Below, in pieces: positions 16,468-25,403 of a DNA stretch of 47,508 bases (positions within the stretch are counted from its first letter, which is position 1; the number at the start of each line of letters is the position of its first letter). This stretch comes from a bacterium (GTDB taxonomy: Bacteria > Zixibacteria > MSB-5A5 > CAIYYT01). The position numbers were made by a program, and so were the translations under genes. The notes beneath the pieces are model-generated. The model searched no databases, had not been told where the DNA came from, and worked only from the letters and a program-made list of their open reading frames with translations. Where the stretch lies: assembly GCA_016708315.1 (NCBI GenBank), contig JADJGC010000016.1:1-47508 (forward strand), in the 5' to 3' direction.

Positions 16468-18564
16468 TTATTTCTTGCTGGATTCCAGACTCTCGATTCG
16501 CTTGAGCAACAACGACACTTGCTCTTGAAGTGCGCGATTTTGTGCGGTCAGTTCTTTCACGCCTGCCAGCGCGACTCCGGCAACATCTTTTGCGGACAAA
16601 TACATCGGATCGATCTGGCCGGTATTCTCATCCACCGAGCCGACATTGAACAGCGCAGCGAAATCTTCCGCCATTGGGCCAATGTGCTTCTCGGTCGTGC
16701 CTTTGTAATTGTAATGGGGAAGTGACAGTTGCGAAATCTTGTCGAGCAGATCAGCGCCGCCGATCTCGACGAAGTTTTCCTTAAATGTTCGCGAGGACGC
16801 ATCAGTCCAAACGCCGGCAATTGTCAAGCGTGCGCCGTTGCCGTTAGTGGCAGCCGTCCCGACATGAACTGGATATAGAGCGCCACCGTCATCAGTATCA
16901 CGATTGAGCGCCAAGCGCCCCGGATTGGTGCCATCGAAAAAGTAAGATCGGTTGTCAGCGCCGCCGACATCAACATCTTCGCCAAAGACCATGATGTAAT
17001 TGGCGGGGTTAAGTAGTTCGTCCGAAATCGAATTGAAAGCACCGCCTAGAATTACCGAATATGCGCCATGATTAGAATTGAATTCACCACCTACGATTCC
17101 ACCGTATTGGTCAGCTATCCAGTTATTCTGCCCTCCTCCGATGAACGAGTGGCTTGCTCCCGAATCAGCCGTATTGTATCCGCCTCCGCCGATCACGCAT
17201 CCGGTCCCCCAACACCTTTGCTGGCTCCCGCCGCCGATTACGGCACCGGCGCCAGTCGCCTTGTTGACAACACCGCCGCCGACAAAACTATATTCTCCTT
17301 CGGCCAAGTTCAGACTACCGCCAACTATGCTTCCACCTCGACCAGTGACTAAATTTCCGTATCCGCCGACAACATTGCCGAGGTTGCTGCTGACCACGTT
17401 GAGGACGCCGCCGACTACAACCGCCGTATCTCCAGTGACCGCGTTGTCGGTGCCGCCGCCGATGAAGGAACGAAGCCCACTGTTCTTGTTGGCGAATCCC
17501 CCGACCACAACCGAATTACCACCGGAAGCAGTATTTTGGTCGCCACCTCCGACAAAGCTGCCGCTGGACAAGGTCGTACACCTCTCGCCGCCAACAACAA
17601 TGCCGTCAAATCCGTCTGCGAAGTTACCGACACCGCCACCGATGAAGGAACGAGTTCCTGCCGCGTGATTGCCGGTACCGCCACCGATGGTCGAATAGCC
17701 GCCCTCGGCGTTATTGTTGCGCCCGCCTGCTACCGTAGCCCATTGCGCGGTCGCGGAGTCGCGCTCGCCGCCGCCGATGGTGGCATACAGAGCCGAAGCG
17801 TAATTCAACCAGCCGCCGCCGATATGCGTGAAATCGCCGGACGCGATATTTTCTCTTCCGGCGCCGACGAAGCTTCTCCTGCCGCTGGCAGTGTTGAGAC
17901 TTCCGCCGCCGATAAACGAGGAATCTCCCGACGCCACATTGCTGTTACCGCCGCCGATAGCCGCGCCCGCGCCGCTGGCGACATTCTCCAACCCGCCGGA
18001 AACACTCGAGTAACTGCCGGATGCCGTGTTATCCGCACCCATCGCAATAGAGTAGTTCCCTTGAGCAGTATTGTTTGCGCCCGCCGTGAACGACTGTGTA
18101 CCCGTTGCATCGCCGGTACCGATCACGACATTGCCTTCGATGCGCGAGTCGCCGATGACGTGACCTCCCGTCGCGCCGTCAATCGTCGCGATCCTCAGTG
18201 CGTACGCCACCGCCACGATCTGTTTGCGCGGCGCCAGTTCGGCTCCGCCGTTGACTTGTACACCAATGAAGCGGTCAGCTTCACTAAATGCCTTCTCGTC
18301 AAACGGAGTAACACTGCCAAGTAAGACATTGAACAATCCTTCATCAACAACCACCGGGTTGAGTGTCTCGGTCCAAAGCGCTGTGCCGCCAACAGCGACA
18401 TCGTAAATATTGAAGGTCAGCGAGTAGTTGCCGTTGAGCGCCAGCCCGGCGCCATCGGTGAGGCGGCCTTGATAGCTGATAATCGTCGGCGTAGCAGCCG
18501 ATAGCGATGCCGCGACAGCCATAATAAAGGCGAAAGCTGTGGCCAAAAGTAATGTCCGTTTCAT
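16468..18564 (-). CDS. Trimeric-fibre-like protein with YadA-head repeats and C-terminal S74 self-cleaving chaperone domain
   Basis: 698 residues from ATG 18564 (GAGGAG upstream). A signal peptide precedes the paralogue-type N-terminal module (IISYQGRLTDGAG, FNIYDVAVGGTALWTE, APRKQIVAVAYALR). Residues from about 150 to 470 are roughly 14-residue repeats of the type SFIGGGxxNxASG, like the left-handed beta-roll of YadA/Hep_Hag heads. The C-terminus is a Peptidase_S74 intramolecular chaperone as in phage tail spikes: SSRTFKEN supplies the Ser590/Lys595 dyad, followed by IGPMAEDFAALF and a terminal coiled coil (ELTAQNRALQEQVSLLLKRI). Known S74 domains trimerise the fibre and then cleave themselves off. 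It lacks the IDHPLDPEN module of the other four. Seven bases separate it from paralogue 5, so they form an operon. Confidence 0.87.
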   Translation of the reverse strand: MKRTLLLATAFAFIMAVAASLSAATPTIISYQGRLTDGAGLALNGNYSLTFNIYDVAVGGTALWTETLNPVVVDEGLFNVLLGSVTPFDEKAFSEADRFIGVQVNGGAELAPRKQIVAVAYALRIATIDGATGGHVIGDSRIEGNVVIGTGDATGTQSFTAGANNTAQGNYSIAMGADNTASGSYSSVSGGLENVASGAGAAIGGGNSNVASGDSSFIGGGSLNTASGRRSFVGAGRENIASGDFTHIGGGWLNYASALYATIGGGERDSATAQWATVAGGRNNNAEGGYSTIGGGTGNHAAGTRSFIGGGVGNFADGFDGIVVGGERCTTLSSGSFVGGGDQNTASGGNSVVVGGFANKNSGLRSFIGGGTDNAVTGDTAVVVGGVLNVVSSNLGNVVGGYGNLVTGRGGSIVGGSLNLAEGEYSFVGGGVVNKATGAGAVIGGGSQQRCWGTGCVIGGGGYNTADSGASHSFIGGGQNNWIADQYGGIVGGEFNSNHGAYSVILGGAFNSISDELLNPANYIMVFGEDVDVGGADNRSYFFDGTNPGRLALNRDTDDGGALYPVHVGTAATNGNGARLTIAGVWTDASSRTFKENFVEIGGADLLDKISQLSLPHYNYKGTTEKHIGPMAEDFAALFNVGSVDENTGQIDPMYLSAKDVAGVALAGVKELTAQNRALQEQVSLLLKRIESLESSKK

Positions 18565-18571
18565 TGCAAAT

Positions 18572-20503
18572 CTACTCCTCGTTTGTTTCATCTTCCGTGG
18601 GTCTATCTGGTCCTTGCTTTGACAGCAGCTCCCTCTCCGCCCTGCGGGCTTCCATATCCGACAAAGGGTCGAAGGAATCGACGGCACGATCTTTGCCGAG
18701 CCCGAACACTTCCGGGAATCGGTACTTGCCTCGCTCGAACGGACGCTTGTCGGTGACGGCATTCATAGGATTGGCCTTGGCATATTGGTCATTGCGAACG
18801 GCCATGATCTGCCAGGAAACTTCCAAACCGTTACTCCCGCCGGCGATTTTGAATTGATTGCCTGTTATTTTCTCGGCGACATATACCGGAGCGTATCCGC
18901 CGATGCAGGTGAGTTGATATCGGAAGTCCTTGTTGGCTGCTTCGAACCAGTCAGGCAGAGTTACCACAGCTTCGCCGCCGCCATCGAGAACCGCATTGCC
19001 GCTGTACAGATTTGTCATTTCCGAAGATTCGACGGTGTTGTGTACTAGATACTTGTTTTCGGGGTCGAGCGGGTGGTCGATTCTCGTCATCTTGGCGGGC
19101 ATAAAGACAGTACCAGTGATGTTTACGTTACCGGTAAAATATCCCGCCCAATCGTCAGTCGTGTTTATCGATGCGACGCCATAGATTCCATATCCCGTTC
19201 CTCCGTTGGAGGTCGCACTGCCAAGCACGCCAACTCCGCTCGCACCGTTGTTTTCAGCGGAAGCATCGACGCCATACGACGGTTGTGTATTTTGGTACGC
19301 GAGCGCACTCACGGCTGTGCCTTGATTCGAGTTGGTGACTGTACAGTAGACGCCATAGCCAATAATCGAGTTTGCTTCCGATTCAGCAAAGACCCCATAA
19401 CCGAAGCTGGCCGATGTCGCACGTGCATATACGCCATAGGCGCTTTCTCCATCAAACGCAGACGCATAGTGCCCAAAACTTTTTCCGGTTGTTAACGCTG
19501 GGTTGCGCGACGAACAGACTGAGTAGGAACCGTAGCGAGTAGCGTTGTCCGATTCGCCCAATGAATAGGAACCGTAAACAATTCCAGAACCGGCATCTCC
19601 AAGCGTTGAAGCAATTGCGCTTGAATAGCTGCCATAGACACTGCCAGTACCTGTATTGTACAGGGATGTGTAAAATCCATACCGCGCCAATTCAGACGAG
19701 TAATTACGCCGACTTTGGACAAGGTAAGTTGCCGAAGGAGTTATGTTGCGTCCAATCGAGATGCCATTGCAATCCATCCGAATAGTAGAATCGCAGACTT
19801 CAAGTGTGCTGTTAAATTGGTTTGCTGACGCGAAGGCATTGCTCCTGCTCAGAGTTGCCGCCGTGCCGCCGATTTTGGAAGCATCGATATTGGCAGTAGC
19901 GTTGATATCGGCGTTTAGTATTTGACCGTCGCCGATGTGAGCCGCAGTAACACCACCGTTGGCAATAGAAATATTCGCGTCTCCGGTAGTCGCTCCGCCG
20001 GTGAGACCGCCAGAAGTGTTTACAGCTGTGATATCGCCACCGCCACCTGCGCCGACATCATCGATACCGTCGGCAAACCCGGCAGGGATGCCCTTGATAC
20101 CGGACCAAGTTGTCGAGTCAGCTTCAACGGCAGTGAACGCATACGCTACCGTAACAATTTGTCTTCGCGGCGCCAATTCCGCTCCGCCGTTGACTTGAAC
20201 GCCGATGAAGCGATTGGCACTGCTAAACAGTGCATCATTGAGAGGCGAGATACCACCCAGCAGCACATTGAAGAGTCCGTCATCAACAACGACCGGATTC
20301 TGGGTTTCTGTCCATAGCGGTGCGCCGCCAACTGCAAGACTGTAGATGTTGAAGGTCAGCGAGTGGTTGCCACTTAGCGGAATGCCCGCACCATCGGCGA
20401 GCCGGCCCTGATAGCTTACCAACCCCGGTGACGCCGCGAATACCGAAGCGGCGAGCAAGAGCAAGATCACAAGAATCGAAGCGGACCTTTTGCGGAAGCG
20501 CAT
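18572..20503 (-). CDS. Secreted fibre-like surface protein, paralogue 5 (first gene of the locus)
   Basis: 643 residues from ATG 20503, chosen because AGGAG precedes it and a good signal peptide follows (RFRKRSASILVILLLLAASV). N-terminal module: LVSYQGRLADGAGIPLSGNH, LWTETQNPVVVDDGLFNVLL, with parts nearly identical to the S74 fibre. Linker SGIKGIPAGFADGIDD. The middle is a YG-rich repeat region (GVYARATSASFGYGVFAESE). The C-terminal module has MTRIDHPLDPENKYLVHNTV and FRYQLTCIGGYAPVYVAEKI, then a charged tail ending PTEDETNEE. It is first after the divergent promoter at 20656-20683, with a leader of about 145 bases. Confidence 0.8.
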   Translation of the reverse strand: MRFRKRSASILVILLLLAASVFAASPGLVSYQGRLADGAGIPLSGNHSLTFNIYSLAVGGAPLWTETQNPVVVDDGLFNVLLGGISPLNDALFSSANRFIGVQVNGGAELAPRRQIVTVAYAFTAVEADSTTWSGIKGIPAGFADGIDDVGAGGGGDITAVNTSGGLTGGATTGDANISIANGGVTAAHIGDGQILNADINATANIDASKIGGTAATLSRSNAFASANQFNSTLEVCDSTIRMDCNGISIGRNITPSATYLVQSRRNYSSELARYGFYTSLYNTGTGSVYGSYSSAIASTLGDAGSGIVYGSYSLGESDNATRYGSYSVCSSRNPALTTGKSFGHYASAFDGESAYGVYARATSASFGYGVFAESEANSIIGYGVYCTVTNSNQGTAVSALAYQNTQPSYGVDASAENNGASGVGVLGSATSNGGTGYGIYGVASINTTDDWAGYFTGNVNITGTVFMPAKMTRIDHPLDPENKYLVHNTVESSEMTNLYSGNAVLDGGGEAVVTLPDWFEAANKDFRYQLTCIGGYAPVYVAEKITGNQFKIAGGSNGLEVSWQIMAVRNDQYAKANPMNAVTDKRPFERGKYRFPEVFGLGKDRAVDSFDPLSDMEARRAERELLSKQGPDRPTEDETNEE

Positions 20504-20655
20504 GAGATCTCCTATCTGAATTGTGTAAAAGTTCAATCGTGACAATGAAATAGAATCTATATAGGTCGAGTACATCCATTATTGTGGCAATGCTTGACGA
20601 CCATCTGAAATTCAACGGAAGCCTTTGCGGTAATGCAGTTAATGGATCGCTTCCC

Positions 20656-20683
20656 AAGATAAGGCAAAAATCAATTCTGTCAA
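20656..20683 (-). promoter_or_regulatory. Promoter of the surface-fibre operon
   Basis: TTGACA (20683-20678) and TATCTT (20661-20656), 16 bases apart on the minus strand, back to back with the plus-strand promoter at 20717-20745. Transcription would start about 145 bases before the first fibre gene. Confidence 0.6.
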
Positions 20684-20716
20684 CGAATTTGCCTTGCCAT
20701 GCGCCTATGCGAATCG

Positions 20717-20745
20717 TTGCATCCGCCGCCTGAGTCTGCTATAAT
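20717..20745 (+). promoter_or_regulatory. Promoter of the isochorismatase-GNAT-CapK unit
   Basis: TTGCAT (20717-20722), a 17-base spacer and a perfect TATAAT (20740-20745), 42 bases before the hydrolase start codon. Confidence 0.65.
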
Positions 20746-20787
20746 GAAGGCGGATGGCTAAGTTATTGATTTGAGAAAGGAATTGGC

Positions 20788-21327
20788 ATGTTAACCACCG
20801 ATAATAGCGTCCTCGTCGTCGTCGATGTGCAGGGCAGGCTCGCCCAACTTATGCACGACAAGGATATCATTTTCGCCAACATCGAACGCATGATCAAGGG
20901 CGCGCAATTGCTTGATATCCCGGTACTCTGGACCGAGCAATATCCCGAAGGACTTGGCGCAACAATTCCGCAATTGGCGCAGTTGATGCCGGGAAATGCG
21001 CCGTTGGTGAAGGATACCTTCAGTTGCTGCGGCGATGAGAAATTCGCCAAAGCCTTAAAGTCATCGGGACGCAAGCAAGTGATGTTGACCGGAATCGAAA
21101 CACATGTCTGTGTTTATCAAACCGCTCGCGATTTGCTTGCCGACGGCTTCGGCGTCGAATTGATTGTTGATGCGGTCTCTTCGCGCACCGCTGCAAATCG
21201 GCAACTTGGTATCGAGAGAATGAAAGACCTTGGCGCCGGTGTGATGTCTACCGAAATGACACTCTTTGAACTTCTGCGTGTTGCCAAAGGCGACAAGTTC
21301 AAAGAAGTCCTGCGAATCGTGAAGTAA
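20788..21327 (+). CDS. Isochorismatase-family cysteine hydrolase
   Basis: 179 residues, the whole length of the family. The catalytic triad is visible: Asp13 in VVVDVQGRL, Lys75 in PLVKDTFSC and nucleophile Cys108 in ETHVCVYQTARDL, plus the non-proline cis-peptide region TGIETHVC. Members hydrolyse amides or vinyl ethers (nicotinamide, N-carbamoyl compounds, isochorismate). The YcaC/hydrolase-2-like pattern gives no clear substrate, and no siderophore genes are nearby. An AGGA ribosome-binding site precedes the ATG. First of three genes. Confidence 0.9.
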   Translation: MLTTDNSVLVVVDVQGRLAQLMHDKDIIFANIERMIKGAQLLDIPVLWTEQYPEGLGATIPQLAQLMPGNAPLVKDTFSCCGDEKFAKALKSSGRKQVMLTGIETHVCVYQTARDLLADGFGVELIVDAVSSRTAANRQLGIERMKDLGAGVMSTEMTLFELLRVAKGDKFKEVLRIVK

Positions 21328-21330
21328 CTC

Positions 21331-22122
21331 GTGTCGGAGTTCATCACCTTAACCGACCGCGTCGCTATCGAGAAATATCTTCGTCGTGACACGCCGCTTA
21401 ACATTTATCTGATCGGCGACCTCGACGACTTCTTTTGGCCGCATACAACGTGGTATGCTTCGATGTCGGGCGCGGAAATCGAAGCGCTCGCATTGCTCTA
21501 TCGTCCTTCTGGATTGCCGACCCTGATCGTGTTGATCAACGGTGACAGGGAGCGGGCAGTTGAACTGCTTCAGAATCTTGCACCGTCATTACCCGACAAA
21601 GTCTACGCCCACCTGTCGCCGGGAATCGAATCAGCGCTCGCTTCCAGTTTCAATCTTGAACACCACGGCGAGCATTCCAAGATGATTCTCCGTTCGCCTG
21701 ACGCGCTAAACAGCGTGGCGTCAAGACAATCTGTGCCGTTGTCGATACATGACGAGGAAGAGATTCTGGCGTTCTACCGCGCGGCCTATCCCGGCAACTG
21801 GTTCGACGCCCGCATGTTGGAGACGGGGCACTATTGGGGTGTGCGAATCGAGGGGCGCATGGCAGCCGCCGGCGGTGTCCATGTCTGCTCGGCGAAGTAT
21901 CGCGTAGCAGCGCTGGGCAATATCGCGACGCATAGCGATTTTCGCGGACGCGGCCTGGCAGGAGATGTGACAGCGGCAATTTGTCGAAAACTGCTTAACG
22001 AAGTTGACGAGATTGGATTGAATGTGAAGAGCGACAACATCCCTGCAATATCCTGCTACCGACGACTCGGTTTCGAGACCACGGCTGTCTATCATGAAAT
22101 TCTACTGACTCGCAAATCGTAA
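21331..22122 (+). CDS. GNAT-family N-acetyltransferase
   Basis: 263 residues starting with GTG three bases after the preceding stop. The C-terminal half is a GNAT fold: beta strands around VRIEGRMAAAGGVHV and AALGNIATHSDF, the acetyl-CoA loop RGRGLAG at 205-211, and the IPAISCYRRLGFE motif of the last helix and strand. The N-terminal 140 residues (beginning EFITLTDRVAIEKYLRRDTP) form a second, GNAT-like domain seen in a two-domain subfamily. The acceptor is unknown. Its position between the hydrolase and the ligase suggests small-molecule amide chemistry, but that is speculative. Confidence 0.85.
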   Translation: MSEFITLTDRVAIEKYLRRDTPLNIYLIGDLDDFFWPHTTWYASMSGAEIEALALLYRPSGLPTLIVLINGDRERAVELLQNLAPSLPDKVYAHLSPGIESALASSFNLEHHGEHSKMILRSPDALNSVASRQSVPLSIHDEEEILAFYRAAYPGNWFDARMLETGHYWGVRIEGRMAAAGGVHVCSAKYRVAALGNIATHSDFRGRGLAGDVTAAICRKLLNEVDEIGLNVKSDNIPAISCYRRLGFETTAVYHEILLTRKS

Positions 22123-22146
22123 TGAAAACAAATCGGTAGCGCACAA

Positions 22147-23525
22147 ATGGCTCGCCTGAACCACTCACTCCGGAAAATCTACCATACGGCGATTCCGCTT
22201 CCGCTCAAATACGGGCCGAGCTTCTCGCGCAAGTTCAAAGGCTATTATGATCGCCAAAGCGCATCGCGTAATGAGATCGAATCGTATCGCCTGCAACGAC
22301 TCATCGCTTTGGTCGACTACGCCTATCGTCATGTACCGTACTATCACAAGCTATTCGACAAACACGGAATCGACCCGAAAAGAATCCGCACGCTCGATGA
22401 CTTTCGCCGCATTCCCACATTGCATAAAGATGATGTCGTCGCCAATCACGACGCTCTGAAGTCGGACGAATTCGACAAGTTCAACGCCGTGCAAACCGTC
22501 ACCAGTGCAACGACGCGCGACGGTATGGTGATGTATCGCTCGCAAGAGGCCGAGACCATCCGCAATGCGGTTGTCTGGCGCTACTGGCACAATCTGGGAT
22601 ATCGTTTTCGCGATCCGCGTGTGCATCTGACGCTTTCCAATCGCGAGGGCGAAGACTTCATGCAACCGCACATCGACATGAATGAAAACTCGCTTCAATT
22701 CGATCCGCGTTCGATCACTTACGATCACGCTCCGGTGATCTATCGCCAGATTAAGGAATTCCGTCCGAAGATGATCTTCTCTCAGCCCTCAAATCTGGCA
22801 ACGTTGATTCACTACTGGCGACTGCACAATCTTGAGGATATCCCGGTTGCGGTGTGTTGCGTGTTGGGTGAGAAAGTCTATCCCGAATATCGCGAGCTGA
22901 TCACCCGGTTCTTTGGCGATAACCTGCGCGATTACTACGGCAACCGCGAAAACACAGCCTCGGCAGGGGAGTTGTTCGACGGCAACCTCTACATCAATTC
23001 TGATTTTGTGCATCTCGAATTCGAGGATGACAACGGCCAGCCAGTTGAAGGCAAACCCGGCAATATCATCTCCACCGGATTCGAAAACTACGCCTTCCCG
23101 TTGATCCGCTATCACACCGAAGATGTCGGTATCTATCGCGGCTACCCCGAAGTTGCACTGGTCGGATTCGACACGATGGAAGTTGTCGGCGGTCGCGGTC
23201 GGGATCTGCTCTTTCCAGAGATGGCCTGTTCTGTCCGAATGTTACAGTTCAACTCAAGAACGCCAACTTCCACAATTATCGCCGCGTGCAATTGGAACAA
23301 CTTTCGCTCGAACACTTGCTCGTTCGCATCGAACCATCAGACGACTTCGAAGAATCCCGCGACGTACCGATTGTCGAGAAGGCGTATCGTGACTACTTCA
23401 AGGACCGCTTCACCGTCGAAGTCCGCATCGTCGACAAGATCCCCCAGACTCCTGCCTACAAGCACAAACTCGTCGTCTCGCAACTGGCTCTCGATGAATT
23501 GCGCAAGCACAATAAGTGCAAGTAG
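22147..23525 (+). CDS. CapK/PaaK-like adenylate-forming ligase (one-base frameshift)
   Basis: A homologue of phenylacetate-CoA ligase and capsule protein CapK, which activate a carboxylate as an acyl adenylate. N-terminal residues (RLIALVDYAYRHVPYYHKLF) are typical of the family. The central DYYGNRENTASAGE occupies the place of the family's Y-G-x-T-E-like motif, and FPLIRYHTEDVG is the following conserved segment. At 23,214 the frame breaks: GRDLLF is followed in another frame by RDGLFCPNVTVQLKNANF and a normal C-terminal domain to 23525. One missing base (ttt-acc-aga would restore LLFTRDG) explains it and gives a normal 459-residue protein. I regard this as a sequence error or very recent mutation. 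Confidence 0.8.
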
Positions 23526-23615
23526 CTCGCAATCGCTATTTTGCGCGGCAGTCAGCCGGGGAGCGGACAGACAAGAATGTCTATCCCACCGATTGCGTCA
23601 ATGTGATCGACAATG

Positions 23616-23639
23616 GTAGGTCAGACATTCGTGTCTGAC
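23616..23639 (+). repeat. REP-like palindrome, family B copy 1 (GTAG foot)
   Basis: GTAG followed by an 8-base perfect hairpin, GTCAGACA-TTCG-TGTCTGAC, with a very stable TTCG loop. TTTCTTTT follows, so it may also terminate the CapK-like transcript. An inverted copy is at 35502-35525. Part of a 377-base gap (23,526-23,902) otherwise holding only repeats. Confidence 0.75.
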
Positions 23640-23657
23640 TTTCTTTTATTGCATTTG

Positions 23658-23729
23658 GCCGGTAGTTGTAGGGCAGGTCTCATTGCCGAAATCTCGTGAT
23701 AAGCGAATCGCCTTGCTGTGAGACCTGCC
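23658..23729 (+). repeat. REP-like palindrome, family D copy 1 (long form, GTAG foot)
   Basis: GTAG (23668-23671), then GGCAGGTCTC (23672-23681), with the complementary arm GAGACCTGCC at 23720-23729 and a 38-base loop. The whole 72-base unit recurs in inverted orientation at 31492-31563 with about ten differences. Confidence 0.75.
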
Positions 23730-23835
23730 ATTGGTCTTCGTCATCACCACAAAGATTGGCAGGTCACCTACAGAATTGCGGCGGTCGCGACGATTCGAGC
23801 TTCAATGCCGCTATCCCGTCCTCGACCGGAATTTC

Positions 23836-23864
23836 GTGCGCGGCAGTCGTCCACGCCTGCCGCG
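23836..23864 (+). repeat. REP-like palindrome, family C copy 1, upstream of the RAYT gene
   Basis: GTG then CGCGGCAG (23839-23846), 10-base loop, CTGCCGCG (23857-23864). The same element follows the transposase domain twice, so family C brackets the transposase gene. Confidence 0.75.
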
Positions 23865-23902
23865 TTGCTTGACATCGGCGAGCTAAGAGTCAGTATTAGA
23901 TC

Positions 23903-24670
23903 ATGCCCGTTCGGACGAGACTGCATATACCAGGTAGCGGGCTTCATTTTGTTACGACAACCGTTACCGAGTGGATCCCTGTCTTTGCTGATGCAGCACT
24001 GGCTCGAAGAGCCTTGGTGCAGTTAGTAGAGGCATGCAAGATTTATGAGACTTCGATAGTCGCTTACGTTCTAATGCCTTCGCATCTTCATGCTCTTCTA
24101 GGCACCAGACAAAACGAGCGCCTATCGCAGCTAATGCGATCATTCAAGTCTTTGTCGTCGAAATTGGTGAAGGAAACTGCTTCAGAAGATTTGATTCGCC
24201 GGCTATCCATATCGGGCAAGTACGCGCTATGGCAACCGCGATTCGACGAGTTGACCATTTACTCGGAAAAGCAATTCAAAATCAAAATCGAGTATATACA
24301 TAACAATCCGGTCAAGGATGGCATAGTCCAAGATGCTGCTTCTTATCCTTTTTCAAGCGCAGGCGCTTGGCTCTCGGATATACCGGGTATAGTTCCAATT
24401 GATCGAGACTTCGTTTATCAACTGACAAGCAAGCCCGCCAGGCGAAGACGACTGGCGGGCACAATCTTGGACGCCAACCGCCTCTTGGTGCGCGGCAGCC
24501 GTCCACGCCTGCCGCGTCTTCTACCGCCGATCCGCCTGTTTCGTGCGCGGCAGCCGTCCACGCCTGCCGCGTTTTCACCTAATTTCTATTGCTTCCAACC
24601 CTGCCGTTTGTTATTAATTCGCCGGTTAATTTTGTCACTTTCCGGAGGATTTGATGTCAGGGCATTCTAA
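23903..24670 (+). mobile_element. REP-associated tyrosine transposase (RAYT, Y1/HUH family)
   Basis: Y1 transposase of the IS200-related domesticated group that moves or processes REP palindromes. The HUH motif is His61-Leu-His63 in VLMPSHLHALL. The likely nucleophile is Tyr131 in the family block YIHNNPVKDG; ALWQPRFDEL precedes it. The transposase domain ends near residue 185 (SKPARRRRLAG). The remaining 70 residues of the frame are translated from a further palindrome (24433-24460) and two family C copies, ending 16 bases inside yebC, so the original stop codon has probably been lost or displaced. Family C copies on both sides are the likely partner repeats. Start ATG at 23903. Confidence 0.85.
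24433..24571 (+). repeat. Palindromes in the 3' part of the RAYT frame, including family C copies 2 and 3
   Basis: GCCCGCCAG/CTGGCGGGC at 24433-24460 (9-base stem, 10-base loop). Family C copies are at 24491-24516 and 24546-24571 in the same orientation as copy 1, both with loop CCGTCCACGC where copy 1 has TCGTCCACGC. Confidence 0.75.
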
Positions 24671-25403
24671 ATGGTCGACTATAAAAAGAAAGAAAGGTAA
24701 GGCCGATCAGGAGCGCGGTCGCGTCTTTACCAAATTGATCAAGGAAATCACTGTTGCTGCCCGCTTTGGCGGCGGCGACCCCGATGCCAATCCACGCCTG
24801 CGCACGGCAATCCTTACCGCCAAGCAGAATTCCATGCCCGCCGACAACATCAAACGCGCTATCCAGAAGGGCACCGGCGACTTGGAAGGCGTCAATTACG
24901 AAGAAATCACTTACGAAGGTTACGGTCCCGGCGGCGTCGCCGTCCTAGTCGCGGTCCTGACCGATAACAAAAATCGCGTGGTGGCGGAAATTCGCCACTT
25001 CTTCTCCAAACACGGCGGCAATCTCGGCGAATCCGGCTCGGTGGGCTGGATCTTCAGCAAGAGCGGCGTCATCGAAGTCGAAAAAGCCAAAATCGGCGAG
25101 GACGAGCTGCTGGAACTTGCTCTTGAAGCCGGTGCTTCCGACATGACGCACGAAGGCGACATGTTCGAAATCACCATGCCGCCCGACACATTCGAGGCTG
25201 TTCGCTCGGCGATTGAAGCTAAGGGTATTCCGATGGCCAGCGCCGAGGTCACATTGGTGCCTTCGACAACGGTCAAACTCGAGGGCAAGCACGCCGAATC
25301 GATGATCAAGCTGATGGACGCGCTCGAAGACAACGACGACGTTCAGAAAGTCTACGCCAACTTCGACATCGACGACGCGACTCTCGAGCGTTTGAGCAAC
25401 TAA
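24654..25403 (+). CDS. yebC: YebC/PmpR-family protein (TACO1-like)
   Basis: 249 residues, complete, from ATG 24654 with GGAGGA upstream (the TTG just before it is not needed). Opens with the family hallmark SGHSKWSTIKRKKGKADQER and includes the conserved YEGYGPGGVAVLVAVLTDN and GNLGESGSVGWIFSKSG. Family members help translation of proline-rich stretches or act as DNA-binding regulators. The yebC-ruvCAB order is standard. ruvC begins directly after its stop codon. Confidence 0.96.
   Translation: MSGHSKWSTIKRKKGKADQERGRVFTKLIKEITVAARFGGGDPDANPRLRTAILTAKQNSMPADNIKRAIQKGTGDLEGVNYEEITYEGYGPGGVAVLVAVLTDNKNRVVAEIRHFFSKHGGNLGESGSVGWIFSKSGVIEVEKAKIGEDELLELALEAGASDMTHEGDMFEITMPPDTFEAVRSAIEAKGIPMASAEVTLVPSTTVKLEGKHAESMIKLMDALEDNDDVQKVYANFDIDDATLERLSN

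Noticed and set aside
17068..18324. Several long plus-strand frames, some proline-rich, opposite the S74 fibre gene
   Set aside because: They mirror the Gly-rich repeats on the minus strand (GGC read backwards gives GCC, Ala or Pro) and have no start signals.
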